In this document: piece by piece, positions 11,134 through 21,330 of the stretch | How positions within the stretch are numbered: the stretch's first letter is position 1 | Layout of the letters: each line of letters opens with the position of its first letter | Source of the DNA: Paraescarpia echinospica | Lineage: Eukaryota > Annelida > Polychaeta > Sabellida > Siboglinidae | Assembly (NCBI GenBank): GCA_020002185.1 | Contig: CM034531.1 | Span: 81,673,360 to 81,737,359, forward strand | Length of the DNA stretch: 64,000 bases | Direction: 5' to 3' | The notes under the pieces: generated by a model | The model's input: only the letters and a program-made list of their open reading frames with translations | Told to the model about the DNA's origin: nothing | Database searches by the model: none | Position numbers and translations under genes: made by a program

Positions 11134-12492
11134 ATGGCACCTTGCAAGCGGCAGCTCAGGGCAAAACGACACTTAGTTTGCAGCGACTGCCAGAGCTGGG
11201 TGGATTTTGCGTTGTCTGGCTGTCCAAAATCATGGGCAGAAACCAAAGATGATGGATTCACCTTTCGGTGTATGGGGTGTTTGAGGGTGGAATGTCTGAT
11301 GAAGAAGGTGTGTAAGTTGACGGATATAGTGAAGGAGATGGAGGTGAGACTCAACATAGAAATAGATGGAGCAGAGAGGGATGACGCAGAGAGAGTTGAG
11401 AATTCTACAACACATAAGGAGCCGAGTTGTGACACAGAGACTGAAGAAAGGAGACTGAGAGGAGGGAAGGTGACCGGTATGAAGGAACAAGAAATTGAGA
11501 AGACAGAGGGACGGAGGAAAAGTGTTCGGCAGAGGAAAAGAAAACGGGTCAGTGGGGATAGATCAACAGGTAGTCAGACTGTAGAGAACGAGGGGAGACG
11601 CGACAGCGATACAGGTGGTGAAGAGGTAGATACCACGGAGGCAGTTAGTAAGACTGTGAGACAGAAGACTGATGGAAGAAGACAGAGTGTTCAGCAAAAA
11701 ACAGAAAACATGACAGGCGTAAAGGTGACAGGGGAAAAAGTGACCGTAGTGAAGGAGGTAAGGAAGATGAAGGGACGAAAGGAAGTGAGAGTAAATGTGC
11801 TAGAAGAGAAGATGACAGGAGGAAAGGGGACAAGAGAAAACGCGACAGGAAAGAAGGAAATGGAAGAGAATGTGACAGGAGAGAAGATGGCAAGAGGAAA
11901 AGACAACAACCAGACATATGCAAACAGGAGGAGCTACTCCAAGGCAGTGATTGATGGGGTTAGGAGAAAAGAGAGAGTGTTTATGGGCGATTCAATTCTG
12001 AGAAAAACAGACAAGACTATATGCGAGGGGAAGGACGTTGTTGTATGTCTACCGGGGGCTAGAATAGAGCATGTGACTGAAAGGGTAGAGAAGGTATTGG
12101 GGCATGGCAAGGGAGGGTCGATACTAGTACACGTTGGGACAAACAATGCAGACAAGGAGGGAACAACTGGGATAGTTCAGAAGTACAGACATCTAGTAAG
12201 GAAGCTAAAGAAGACAAGAGTGGAACAGGTTGTTCTCTCAGGAATTTTGCCAGTAATCGGAGGAAGGGGGTCATCATACAGAAACTGTAAGAGGATGGCG
12301 ATCAACGCATTAGTTGAGCAGATGTGTGAAGAAGAGGGCGTGGGATTCATAGATTTATGGGGGTACTTTGTTGGGAGAGAAGATATGTACATGAGAGATG
12401 GCCTCCATCTAAGTGGAAAGGGGGCAGCAGTATTCTCAGAGAATCTGCTGAGATCTGTTGACAGTGGGACAGGTTGCATCTATTTAAACTAA
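11134..12492 (+). CDS. CR1 ORF1: zinc finger plus SGNH/GDSL esterase-like protein
   Basis: An intact 452-codon ORF. The N-terminus holds a Cys cluster (CSDCQSWVDF, then CMGC) like the PHD-type finger of CR1 ORF1 proteins. Residues about 60-275 are very rich in Lys, Glu, Arg, Gly and Thr, suggesting a disordered nucleic-acid-binding linker. The C-terminal third is an SGNH hydrolase: block I GDS at 285-287, HVGTNN at 333-338, and the Asp-His pair in RDGLH at 422 and 425. Such an esterase is known in ORF1 of CR1 elements; its substrate is unclear. The stop overlaps the ORF2 start by 19 nt, suggesting coupled translation. The minus-strand ORFs are mirror images of the purine-rich linker. Confidence 0.9.
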   Translation: MAPCKRQLRAKRHLVCSDCQSWVDFALSGCPKSWAETKDDGFTFRCMGCLRVECLMKKVCKLTDIVKEMEVRLNIEIDGAERDDAERVENSTTHKEPSCDTETEERRLRGGKVTGMKEQEIEKTEGRRKSVRQRKRKRVSGDRSTGSQTVENEGRRDSDTGGEEVDTTEAVSKTVRQKTDGRRQSVQQKTENMTGVKVTGEKVTVVKEVRKMKGRKEVRVNVLEEKMTGGKGTRENATGKKEMEENVTGEKMARGKDNNQTYANRRSYSKAVIDGVRRKERVFMGDSILRKTDKTICEGKDVVVCLPGARIEHVTERVEKVLGHGKGGSILVHVGTNNADKEGTTGIVQKYRHLVRKLKKTRVEQVVLSGILPVIGGRGSSYRNCKRMAINALVEQMCEEEGVGFIDLWGYFVGREDMYMRDGLHLSGKGAAVFSENLLRSVDSGTGCIYLN

Positions 12493-15367
12493 ATTCGCAG
12501 GGGGGACTCGCAGAGAAGCCTGAAAATGGAGGCATAGATAAAGACAGCAAAAATAATTCAGCAAAGAACAGTCTGGAAAACTTTTCTGAAGCTGGATATA
12601 AATGTGTTTGTTTAAATGCAAGGAGTATAGTAAACAAAAGAAATGAACTAAACATTATGGTAGAAGATATTGACCCTCACATAATAGGTATAACCGAATC
12701 ATGGGCAACCACCGATGTATCAGATGCCGAATTGGGACTGACAGGATATGTAATGTTTAGGAAAGATAGTATAGAAAGAAGGGGAGGTGGAGTTATTTTA
12801 TATATTAAAGAATATATCCAGGCTTATGAAATAAAATTAGACAGAGAAGCAGATTGCGAAGAAGCTGTTTGGTGTAACATAGTTACAGGAAAGTCAACGT
12901 TAACGGTTGGATTAGTTTATCGAAGTCCAAACATAAGCATAGAAGAGAATGAAAAAATACAAAACGCTATAAGGGAAGTAAGCAAACGGGACTGTATTAT
13001 TATGGGGGATTTTAACCACGGGCATATACAATGGAAAACTCTACAGAGTATGGGGAGTGAGTACGACAAGTTTTTAGTTTTAGTTCAAGATACATTCCTT
13101 TCTCAACATGTGCTAGAACCAACCAGGGGTGAGAATGTGTTAGACATAGTTTTGTCCTCACAGAATGAATTAGTTGACAATGTCAAGATATATGAGCCAC
13201 TGGGGAGTAGCGATCACAACCAGATACATTTTACCATCAAAGTAAAATCAGAAAGGAATAGTAAAAAGCAGTATAGGAGAAATTTCCACAAAGGAAGGTA
13301 TAAGGACATGAGGAAATATTTAGCAAAGATAGACTGGAATAACACACTGAAAAATAAGACGGCAACAGAATGCTGGAATATATTAAAGAGTGAAATTAAG
13401 TGCATAGTCGATAAATTTGTACCCTTCAAAAAACAAGGGAAACGGTCCAAAAAGAAACACTTATCGAAAGAAGCCATTAGAAAAATTAAGTATAAACAAA
13501 TGATGTGGAAGTCATGTAGATGTACTGGAAATGATGAAGACTACAACAGTTATAAAGAAGCACTTAACCAAGCTACAGCTGAAATTAGAAAGTCAAAGAG
13601 AAGCTATGAACAACAATTAGCTAGTAATATAAAACATGACAGCAAGAGTTTTTATGCGTATGTTCGAAGCAAACAGAAAGTTCGAGATAAGGTCGGTCCT
13701 CTAGAAGATAGTGCTGGAAATATAATATCAGAGGGATTCTTAATGGCAGAAGACCTGAATGAGTACTTTAGTTCAGTGTTTACCAGGGAAGATATTAGTT
13801 CACTGCCAGTACCAGAGGCTAAGTTCAAGGGGGCAGATTCAGACTATTTAGGACAATTAATTGTAACCCCGGAAATGGTAGCTAAGAAAATAAGGGCTAT
13901 GAAGGATAATAAATCACCTGGAGTGGATGGTATTCCACCCAAACTACTATTGGAAATTGTAGAACAAATTAGCATACCGCTTGCAACAGTTTTCAACTTG
14001 TCATTAGAAGAGGGAGTGGTTCCTTTAGAATGGAAAGAAGCAAACATTATACCGTTATTCAAAAAAGGTTCGAGAAACAAGTCAGAGAACTATAGACCAG
14101 TGAGTTTAACATCAGTGACTTGTAAATTATTAGAAAGACTAATTAAAGATCACATGGTGGATTTTCTTGTTAAACAAAACTTGATTAACCCATCTCAACA
14201 TGGTTTTTTTAAAGCGAGGTCATGCTTAACAAATATGTTATGTTTTTTGGAAGACATCACTAAGTGGGTAGATGAGGGATCACCAGTAGATATCGTCTAC
14301 TTAGATTTTCAAAAAGCTTTCGACAAAGTACCACATCAAAGATTACTGCTTAAACTAAAGGCCAATGGCATAGGAAATGGTATAATAAACTGGATAGAAC
14401 AATGGCTGATTGACAGAAGACAACGCGTAGTAGTTGATGGGGAGGCTTCAAACTGGAAATCGGTATTGAGTGGGGTACCACAGGGATCAGTATTAGGACC
14501 TATATTATTCTTAATATATATCAACGATTTGGATGATGAAATAACAAGCAAGGTGTTGAAATTTGCGGATGATACAAAAGTGTTTAGAAGGATTAAAAGT
14601 GATGGAGATAGACAGCATTTACAAGATGACCTTGACAAGTTGATCAAATGGTCTGAAAAGTGGCATATGCTGTAAAATTTTGGGAAATGTAAATGCCCCC
14701 ACACAGGACATGGGAACGAAGAGGTAGAATATACAATGGGGGGTACTGTACAAAGTACTACTGTAAAAGAAAAGGACTTAGGGTTAACCATTAGTGCTGA
14801 TATGAAGGTTTCAGAGCAGTGCGGAATTGCAGCTTCAAAGGGAAATCAAATCCTTGGATTAATTAGGCGAAACATAACGTATAAGGAAAAAGAGCTAATA
14901 ATACCGCTGTACAAAACAATAGTTAGGCCTCATTTAGAATATTGTATTCAAACGTGGAGATCATATCGCAGGAAGGACATAGATATGCTAGAAAGAGTGC
15001 AGAGGAGAGCAACTAAAATGATACCAAAACTGAGGGATCTTAGTTACGAAATACGCCTAAAAAATGCGGTTTAACAACACTAGAGACCAGGAGATGGAGA
15101 GATCAGATAGAAGTGTTTAAAATATTGAAGGGTTATGAAAATATTGATAGAAATATTTTTTTCTCAGTTAAGAAAGATAGAAGGGCTAGCGGACATGAAC
15201 TTACATTGGCAAAGGAGCAGAGTAGATTGGATATAAGAAAGTTTTAATTTTCACAAAGGACTGTAAATGAATGGAACAGATTACCTGCTGATTGTGTGGG
15301 TGCTAGTAGCGTGAATATGTTTAAAAAAAATATCGACACATACCTCAGACGGGCGGGATACACATAG
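12474..15367 (+). pseudogene. CR1 ORF2: AP-endonuclease and reverse transcriptase, three lesions
   Basis: The ATG at 12474 overlaps the end of ORF1 in another frame. Endonuclease motifs: CLNARSIVNKRNEL, GITESW, GGGVILYI, MGDFNH and SSDHN. RT motifs: YRPVSLTSVTCKLLERLI, DFQKAFDKVPH, SGVPQGSVLGP and FADD at residues 697-700. The reading is open for 733 codons to TAA at 14673-14675. It resumes in the same frame, then shifts at an A-run near 15066, and has a TAA at 15245-15247 before its natural end at 15367, where the frame reads RRAGYT. Full length would be about 963 codons, normal for CR1. Endonuclease and RT catalytic motifs all look intact, but this copy cannot make the whole protein. Confidence 0.9.
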
Positions 15368-15564
15368 ATAAAAGGGTCGGACTCTCGATAAGCCAAAGGG
15401 CTTCCTTGTCCACCTGCCACCTAGAGTTAATTCTCTGGGTGGCAATCTTGTTAAATCTTGTTAAAACTCGCCATCACGTCTTATTCGCCTCCGTCTCTCT
15501 TCCACGCAAGACGTGAAGTTGCTTTTACTCAGTCGTAGAAAAGAACGAAGGAGAAACGTCGAAG

Positions 15565-15702
15565 ATGTCTGGTCAGTGGGCGCACGGACTGTGTAGTTGT
15601 TTCGACAACCCAAAGCTTTGCATCATCACCTACTTCATCCCGTTTAACACAGCCGGAAACAATGCTGCCGCCGACGGCAAAAAATGCATCTTGTGGGGTT
15701 GT
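15565..15702 (+). CDS. PLAC8-like gene, copy B: first coding exon, 5' half
   Basis: ATG at 15565 opens 46 codons beginning MSGQWAHGLCSCFDNP and ending DGKKCILWGC. The pattern W-x(3)-LC-x-CF, spaced Cys, then G before KKC matches the N-terminal half of PLAC8 domains. The exon stops abruptly at 15702, where the (TTC)n tail of a minus-strand LINE begins. Its continuation is at 16902. The ATG is the first in the stretch after the CR1 3' end and is preceded by GAAACGTCGAAG. A ttttactcag acceptor-like site at about 15521-15530 could mark a 5' UTR intron. Confidence 0.75.
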
Positions 15703-16898
15703 CTTCTTCTTCTTCTTCCAATACACGCCTAGCCTCAACATGCTGAGGATACAGGCGGTGCCATGGCATGGCAGGCGAACAGGACATTTTTGTTTTGTTT
15801 TTAGAGTGCAATATATAAGAACACAAATTATCGTGTAAATAAACATAAATACGTGCAGAAGAACTTGTTAACGTCTAAAACATGGGGTACTGCAAAGTCT
15901 GGATGTTGCTTTTAAACGCATACAGGCTGTTTTGATTTACAATATATTGAGGGAGGGAATTCCAAAGTCGAATGGTACTGGGGAAAAAAGAATACAAGTG
16001 GTAGTTGCATCTGGAGTGAGGGATAAGGTAAGATAAGGAATGTTGTTTTCTAGTGACTATATTTACAGGAATAAGGTATTGGTTTGCTGGTATACCCACT
16101 AGGCCATTTGCTATCTTGTACATCATACATAGTTTTGCATCAGTTCTTCTGTCTGATAAGGATCTCCATCCTAATGTCTGGAGCATGTCTGTTACACTGG
16201 AGGTATTGTGGTGGCGATATAAGACATATCGGGCTGCACGGCGTTGAATCATTTCTAGTTTGTTTATTTGTGTAAGGGTATATGGATCCCAGACAGTACA
16301 GCTGTTCTCCACGATGGGTCTGACAAAGGTGAAGTAGGCCTGAGTTTTTATTTGAATTGACGGAACTTTGAGATTTCTGCGGAGGAAGCCTAGTGATCTA
16401 TTTGCTTTTAGACAAATGTTATTTATGTGGGCATTCCACCGGAGATCTGAGGTTATGGTTATACCAAGATATTTTACCTGTGAAACAGTTTCTAGTGTTT
16501 GACCGTGAAGCATGTATTGATTGTTAATGACAGTTTTGTTTCTTGTTACAGGTATGACATGGCATTTTTGAAGATTGAATTCCATGTTCCAGGTTATGGC
16601 CCATTTTCCAAGTTTGTGAAGATCTTCCTGGAGCACAGCTGTATTTGTCTTAGGCTTAAGGGCTATATACATTATGGTGTCATCAGCAAAAAGTCTAACT
16701 GTAGATGTAATATTGTCTGGGATGTCATTTATGTAAAAGAGGAATAGACAAGGGCCAAGTACAGAGCCTTGTGGTACTCCTGATGTTACGGGTACCTCAG
16801 AGGAGGCCTCGCCCTCTATTATGACTCTTTGAGTTCTGTCTGTGCACACGAAGAATAGGGTGGCAATCTTGTTAAATTGAAACTTTCTTATATCCAAT
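15703..16898 (-). mobile_element. 5'-truncated jockey/CR1-like LINE inserted in the PLAC8-like exon
   Basis: The same family as 2695-4541, reversed. The coding part runs from about 16838 down to 15875 without a stop, from EGEASSEVPVTSGVPQGS through LFADDTIMY to the C-terminus, and the 3' end has the same palindrome and (GAA)n tail. About 60 bp at 16839-16898 is not this LINE: it joins the CR1 3' end (GGTGGCAATCTTGTTAAAT) to a piece complementary to CR1 near 15226-15249. TTGT occurs on both sides of the insertion, a possible short target duplication. The open reading through the PLAC8 flank to 17113 is accidental. Confidence 0.88.
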
Positions 16899-16901
16899 TG
16901 T

Positions 16902-16970
16902 TTGAGCATACTCGCTCCCTGCTTCATCGCCATTGTCCGCAAAGACATCCGACACAAGAAGGGTATCAAC
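16902..16970 (+). CDS. PLAC8-like gene, copy B: first coding exon, 3' half after the LINE
   Basis: This stretch encodes LSILAPCFIAIVRKDIRH and then KKGIN. Read directly after the Cys codon at 15700-15702 it completes a PLAC8 domain core (PCF, basic RxxIRxKxGI). The next exon at 17625 follows in phase 0 as GIN-GSFIND. The exon end is followed by gcacgt where copy A has gtacgt, so the donor here is GC or dead. The gene therefore has a split exon and a doubtful donor and is probably a pseudogene. Confidence 0.7.
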
Positions 16971-17447
16971 GCACGTATCCTTTTAGACAGACGCATTCGA
17001 CGTGGTTGTGGTCGCTCTAATGTTGACGTCGTTGGACTTCTAGTCGTTAATATTCTTCGTGTGCATTTGGAGCCTATGTACAACAGATGATTTAGGTCTA
17101 TTACGGTAGACATTCGGAATATCGCACCTATCTATCGTTTAAAAATGCGTTTATCTCAAAGTGTTCCAAACACGCCTATTCCTCCATTTATATACTGTGT
17201 ATCTGTGAATAGGTGTTGTTTGGCACTTGTTCATGTTGTCTGTTTGTCGTATCGGCGTAGAGCAGGTAACGACGAGCAGGTAACGACTGACGCGTTCCGC
17301 CGTTGTTTGATACAGATACCGACACGGACCATTTATTGCCATGATCAACATGTATAAACTATATGTCAATTAGGAATGGGTTTTGGCGTTGTACATTCAG
17401 CCACAGAAATCATACTACATACAACTAAATAGTATTACCGCCTATAC

Positions 17448-17560
17448 CGCATGCAACACGCATGCATGCAACACAGGTGCATGCAACACATGCATGACAC
17501 ACACATTCTTGCAACACACATGCATGCAACACACATGCATGCAATACACTTGCATGCAGT
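17448..17560. repeat. 15-bp minisatellite, copy B version
   Basis: Shorter counterpart of the array at 1168-1308, with the same ATGCATGCAACACAC-type units, at the same distance before the PLAC8-like exon. Confidence 0.8.
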
Positions 17561-17624
17561 GTGTTTCGTTGTAGCCGATGAATCAGCCAATCAACCCATG
17601 AATATGTATCTTTGTCTATTGCAG

Positions 17625-17693
17625 GGGTCGTTCATCAATGATATCGTCATGTCGTGCTTCTGTTGTCCATGCGTCATTGTACAAATGGGACAG
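17625..17693 (+). CDS. PLAC8-like gene, copy B: internal coding exon
   Basis: A 69-nt exon in phase 0 with acceptor tttgtctattgcag and donor gtaaag. It encodes GSFIND followed by SCFCCPCVIVQMGQ, matching the C-terminal half of PLAC8 domains including the CCPC motif. It differs from copy A at the two codons giving CP instead of GL. Reading frame and both splice sites are intact although the exon before it is broken. I find no exon after it in this copy. Confidence 0.72.
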
Positions 17694-18750
17694 GTAAAGT
17701 GACATCATGTATACACGGCTTAAGTCGTAATGACAAAAACACGATTTGTTACCAATCGCATGTCGAAAGGTACAGAGTTTAATATTGTCATCGCAAAACA
17801 CGTTATATCTTCATACAATTTACATACGCAAACTAACATATCCCCAGTCCATATGTAAATGAGTGAACCAGTGTTTAAATATAATGTAACTGTTGTCTGC
17901 TACTTTGAGTATTTCATGTCCTGTTTACTTTTTTTGCAATGGTATCCAATGATCGACGCGGCGTAAACAACCGATTAGACGCAATCTATTGATCCGGTCA
18001 TTGTGGTCGGTCGGTGCACACGATCGTGTTTGCAGAGTTAGTTGTCATGGCACTACAGGGTGGGCACTATAAATAAAGTTGCTAGGCACAGTTGCTAGGT
18101 GTTCGCCAATGTCTGTTCGACCCAATCTTAACGATTCGTTTCGAGCGGTAGAAGGAGCTATTCGTCTGGGCACGCCCGGTCAGCCGCAGCGGTGTCTTTT
18201 GTCAGAGTAACCACGCACGGCACAATTTCTTTGAAGAGATTGGTATTTCGTAAAAACATTTCCCGTAAAAAAGACATCATATATCTACCATTAGCTCGGT
18301 AAATTGTACGATTTTTTAAAATGAGTATACTAAGATAAGATTTGTTAATTTGTAGCGTTTGCGTAAAATTGTGGCCCTAATGTTACGTTCTTACGTCACT
18401 ACTGGGTTTGTGCATGGAATATAATAATTATTATCCACACTATATAAACTGTAACTTTATTAGTGTCAGATCCTGGTCGCGGTGCAACGGCTCGACATAG
18501 AACTATCCAGCACACAGTATTGAGTTATCGTACAAATCCTCCTGTACGCACGCCGTGTGCACTATACACCACACCTGCCAGGGAGTAAAGTCTAAAGCAC
18601 CTCGAGCAGTCCAGTCGTAATGATTGGATGTCGCGCTATATAAGAGCTTACTTATTACTATATTTTTGAAATACGATTAATTTTAAATGTAACCATATAC
18701 GATTATGCTTATAGTACTTTTTATTGAAACATAACTAAGTGTTGTATCGA

Positions 18751-18786
<36 letters not shown>

Positions 18787-19140
18787 TCCGCCAATAATAT
18801 CGATGTCAAACATTAAAACAGCTTGGCGCTCTAATAATAAGCACGATAGGCTCTCTCCTGATACGTGCGTACATTTTGTTGTACAGACATATATCTGCGA
18901 TAATACATGTCGAGAACTCATCGATCCATATAGTATATTACCTGGCGGCGTCAGGGCTTTGATGACGACGATCTGTAACATATAACGAAAAAACGGCTTC
19001 AATCTACTCGCCTATCAGCCTCGTCAAACTGTATTCTCCAAGTGTCAGCTTGACCCGACAAGACAATATAATATATTATCATCACCGGTAGTAGCAATAG
19101 CACATTAATAAATGCATAATGTCAGAACATCGTGTACTTA

Positions 19141-19785
19141 AAGGAAATAAAAACAAGGCATTAGCTAAAATCCAGAAAGTTTAATATTGCATGTAACATT
19201 CGAGAACATTAAAAAAATACAGAAAAATACTTTTGTAGCATAAATTCGATTTTAAACCCGTCTGTGTAGCGATTCCCGCGGAAAATAAAATTTTAATGAG
19301 CTAGGCGATCACGTGGTATCTTAACGTCACACATGACTCACACTCGCAGCAGGCCGACCCTTTCTATGCATTCAGAGCATGTTTACATGGATAATGTTGG
19401 GGTCGAAACGAGCATCTGAATTAGTTGTTATGCAATAATCCGATGTAATATAAACACTAGTCATCATAGAGGAACAAGCAGTTATCTTACGGTTCCACAT
19501 GAATTAAAGTTTATTCAAAACAATGAATGCGAATGAGCCTACAACTTGTAGTACAACTACAAGTCGACTAGGTTTCGCCGAGCTTGGGCTCGTTTTCAGA
19601 ATAATTATATCGAATGCAACCAACGGGAGATAAGGTACACCAATATACATACATAGCAAACATATATCGTATCCAACTACAGAAAGTAACGTGTAAAATC
19701 TCATAATATCACTAGAATATCGATGTATGAAGGAGGAGTTGTACAATTTATCATAACAACTGAAATCATTCAGCGAATTTCTGCC
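19141..19785. other. Non-coding stretch, no feature recognised
   Basis: No convincing ORF, RNA gene or repeat. A short perfect palindrome-like pair (ACTTGTAGTACAACTACAAGT) lies near 19540-19565. Confidence 0.4.
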
Positions 19786-19870
19786 GGCCCCGGTAGCTCA
19801 CTTGGTAAACGCTTTGGTTCATTGGCGTTTGTTTTACAATCGGGCGATGCCGGTTCAATCCTGACAGCAT
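19786..19870 (+). repeat. tRNA-derived SINE head
   Basis: CCCCGGTAGCTCACTTGGTA is an A-box-type sequence, followed about 60 nt later by the B-box GGTTCAATCC at 19852-19861. The spacing fits a tRNA-derived SINE promoter for RNA polymerase III. The acceptor stem does not close, so it is not a working tRNA. Confidence 0.5.
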
Positions 19871-19962
19871 GCAAACTATTGATTTTCTTTACACTTTTTT
19901 TGTTTATGTTTTCACGAAGTAATATAAACCAAATAATTTAATATACTATGATGCACTGTTTG

Positions 19963-20237
19963 TAAATATTTTTTTTTTGTAGTAATTATTTATTCCCCAC
20001 AAATGAAAATATGGTCATTATTTATAACGATGTTTCTAAATTGTATTTATCCAGACAGATCACAATCTTTTTCACATATATAATTACAATATATTACTGT
20101 ACAATATATTTACAATTAATAAATTATATAGCCATTACATTATATTTGTTTGGATAAATAAAATTTAGAAACATCGTTATATAATGACCATATTTTCATT
20201 TTTGTGGCGAATAAATAATTACCACAAAAATAAAAAT
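19963..20237. mobile_element. Foldback/MITE-like element with about 80-90 bp inverted arms
   Basis: The left arm (to about 20056) and right arm (20146-20237) are reverse complements with few mismatches; for example GAAAATATGGTCATTAT and ACGATGTTTCTAAATT occur in one and their complements in the other. About 90 bp of AT-rich DNA separates them. There is no coding sequence, and I see no clear target duplication. Confidence 0.8.
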
Positions 20238-20300
20238 TGCATCACCCGTGAGAACAGAACAACGCAAATACCCGCCCCAGTTTGAAGGCATGATTTCCTC
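20238..20300. repeat. Dispersed repeat, partner of 7611-7672
   Basis: It shares ACGCAAATACCCGCCCCA and neighbouring bases with the segment near 7640. It directly adjoins the right arm of the foldback element. Confidence 0.55.
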
Positions 20301-20399
20301 TAATATAACTACAGTAAAAAGGCGACACCAAGGCTCGGTTAGCTCATGAACTTTTGCACTAGAAAACTGGTCATAACTCATTCCGTAAAAAAAGACATA

Positions 20400-20835
20400 G
20401 ATAAGTTATAAAAAATACGACGAACAGCAACTAAGCTGATTCCTAAACTACAAGATCTTAGTTATGAAAGCCACCTATTAGAACGCGGGTTGACAACACC
20501 AGAGATTAGAAAATTAAGAGGAGACCAAATATAAGTTTTTAATACATTGAATGGTTATGAAGGCACAATACTGCATTAGTCAAGGAACAGTGTAGGTTGG
20601 ATAAGAACAACTACTCATTTTCACAGAAGACAGCAAATGACTGGAACAAATTATCCGATTGCTGTGTTAATGCTAGCAGTGTGAATATGTTCAAAAATAA
20701 AATTGACAGCTATCTGATGAGGGCGGGTTATACAAATAGGTGGACAATTGGCGGACTCTCAATTAGCCAAAGGCTGCAATGTCCGCAAGCCGTCTGGAGC
20801 TTGTAGCTATGGACGGCAATCTTATTAAATATTGT
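20400..20835 (+). mobile_element. CR1 3' fragment
   Basis: A decayed copy of the end of CR1 ORF2 and its 3' UTR. Recognisable pieces include RTATKLIPKLQDLSYE and, at 20597-20806, SFSQKTANDWNKLSDCCVN and YLMRAGYT, as in the CR1 at 15000-15367. It ends in GGCAATCTTATTAAATATTG. An internal part between the two pieces is deleted. Confidence 0.85.
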
Positions 20836-21085
20836 TAAAACGTATATTTGTTAATTAAGTCCCTGGGCTTCGCATTGACTTCCTTTCAACTGCCATTGCT
20901 AAGGGTAAACAAATAAACAAACGTACGTGACGGAAAACGATGCACCCATCTCGTGAGAAACTGCGAGCTTCACCAGCTGAAATAAATAGGCTTATATAAG
21001 CGTTCATTTACATAACCGGAATCTGCCCCCTAGAACCGTCACACGGGTTCGAATGCACCCCCTGCTCAGGGTCACTATGCCACTG

Positions 21086-21330
21086 AGACTAAGAGGAGAC
21101 CAGATAGAAGCGTTTAAACTAATGAATTGTTATGAAGATATTGAGAAGGGTAGGTATATTTGTTTTCAAAATAATGAAGGCGGTATACCAAGAGGGCACA
21201 ATGCTGATATAGGCAGGTTATATACGTAGGTAGAACATTGTTGAACTCTCGATAAGCCCAATGTTTCTTATTCCACATACCATCGGCATCCGGAGTATGA
21301 AGCATTTGATGAATCTTGTTAAACTTAAAA
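21086..21330 (+). mobile_element. Second CR1 3' fragment
   Basis: AAGAGGAGACCAGATAGAAG, then a match to the CR1 segment from about 15090, ending GAATCTTGTTAAACTT like the CR1 3' terminus. It is more degraded than the fragment at 20400. Confidence 0.7.

Larger units (their letters stand above)
11134..15465 (+). mobile_element. Nearly full-length CR1-type non-LTR retrotransposon
   Basis: Two overlapping ORFs in the CR1 order (ORF1 with Zn finger and esterase; ORF2 with AP-endonuclease and RT) are followed by a short 3' UTR with an imperfect hairpin (GCCACCTAGAGTTAATTCTC then GGGTGGC). The end is a repeated ATCTTGTTAAA motif, the kind of short 3' terminal repeat CR1 elements use instead of poly(A). 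The same 3' end recurs at 20400-20835, 21086-21330 and 49018-49420, so it is a multicopy family. It lies about 100 bp upstream of the start codon of PLAC8-like copy B. Only three lesions are visible in ORF2, so insertion is recent. Confidence 0.92.
16966..19140. repeat. Segmental duplication, copy B (partner 1-5458)
   Basis: Co-linear with copy A but shorter, lacking three blocks of copy A including its LINE. It contains an (AT)n run at about 18753-18783, longer than in copy A. The right edge is at about 19140, where the two copies diverge within a few bases. Apart from the PLAC8-like exon and a minisatellite, I see no gene in it. Confidence 0.9.

Noticed and set aside
11097..12655. Six minus-strand ORFs of 70-112 codons under CR1 ORF1
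   Set aside because: Shadows of the purine-rich linker coding on the other strand.
16839..17113. N-terminal extension of the minus-strand LINE ORF up to 17113
   Set aside because: The segment is antisense to the PLAC8-like exon and CR1 scrap; it is open by chance.
21040..21085. tRNA gene suggested by GGGTTCGAATGCACC
   Set aside because: B-box only; no A-box at the right distance and no cloverleaf.
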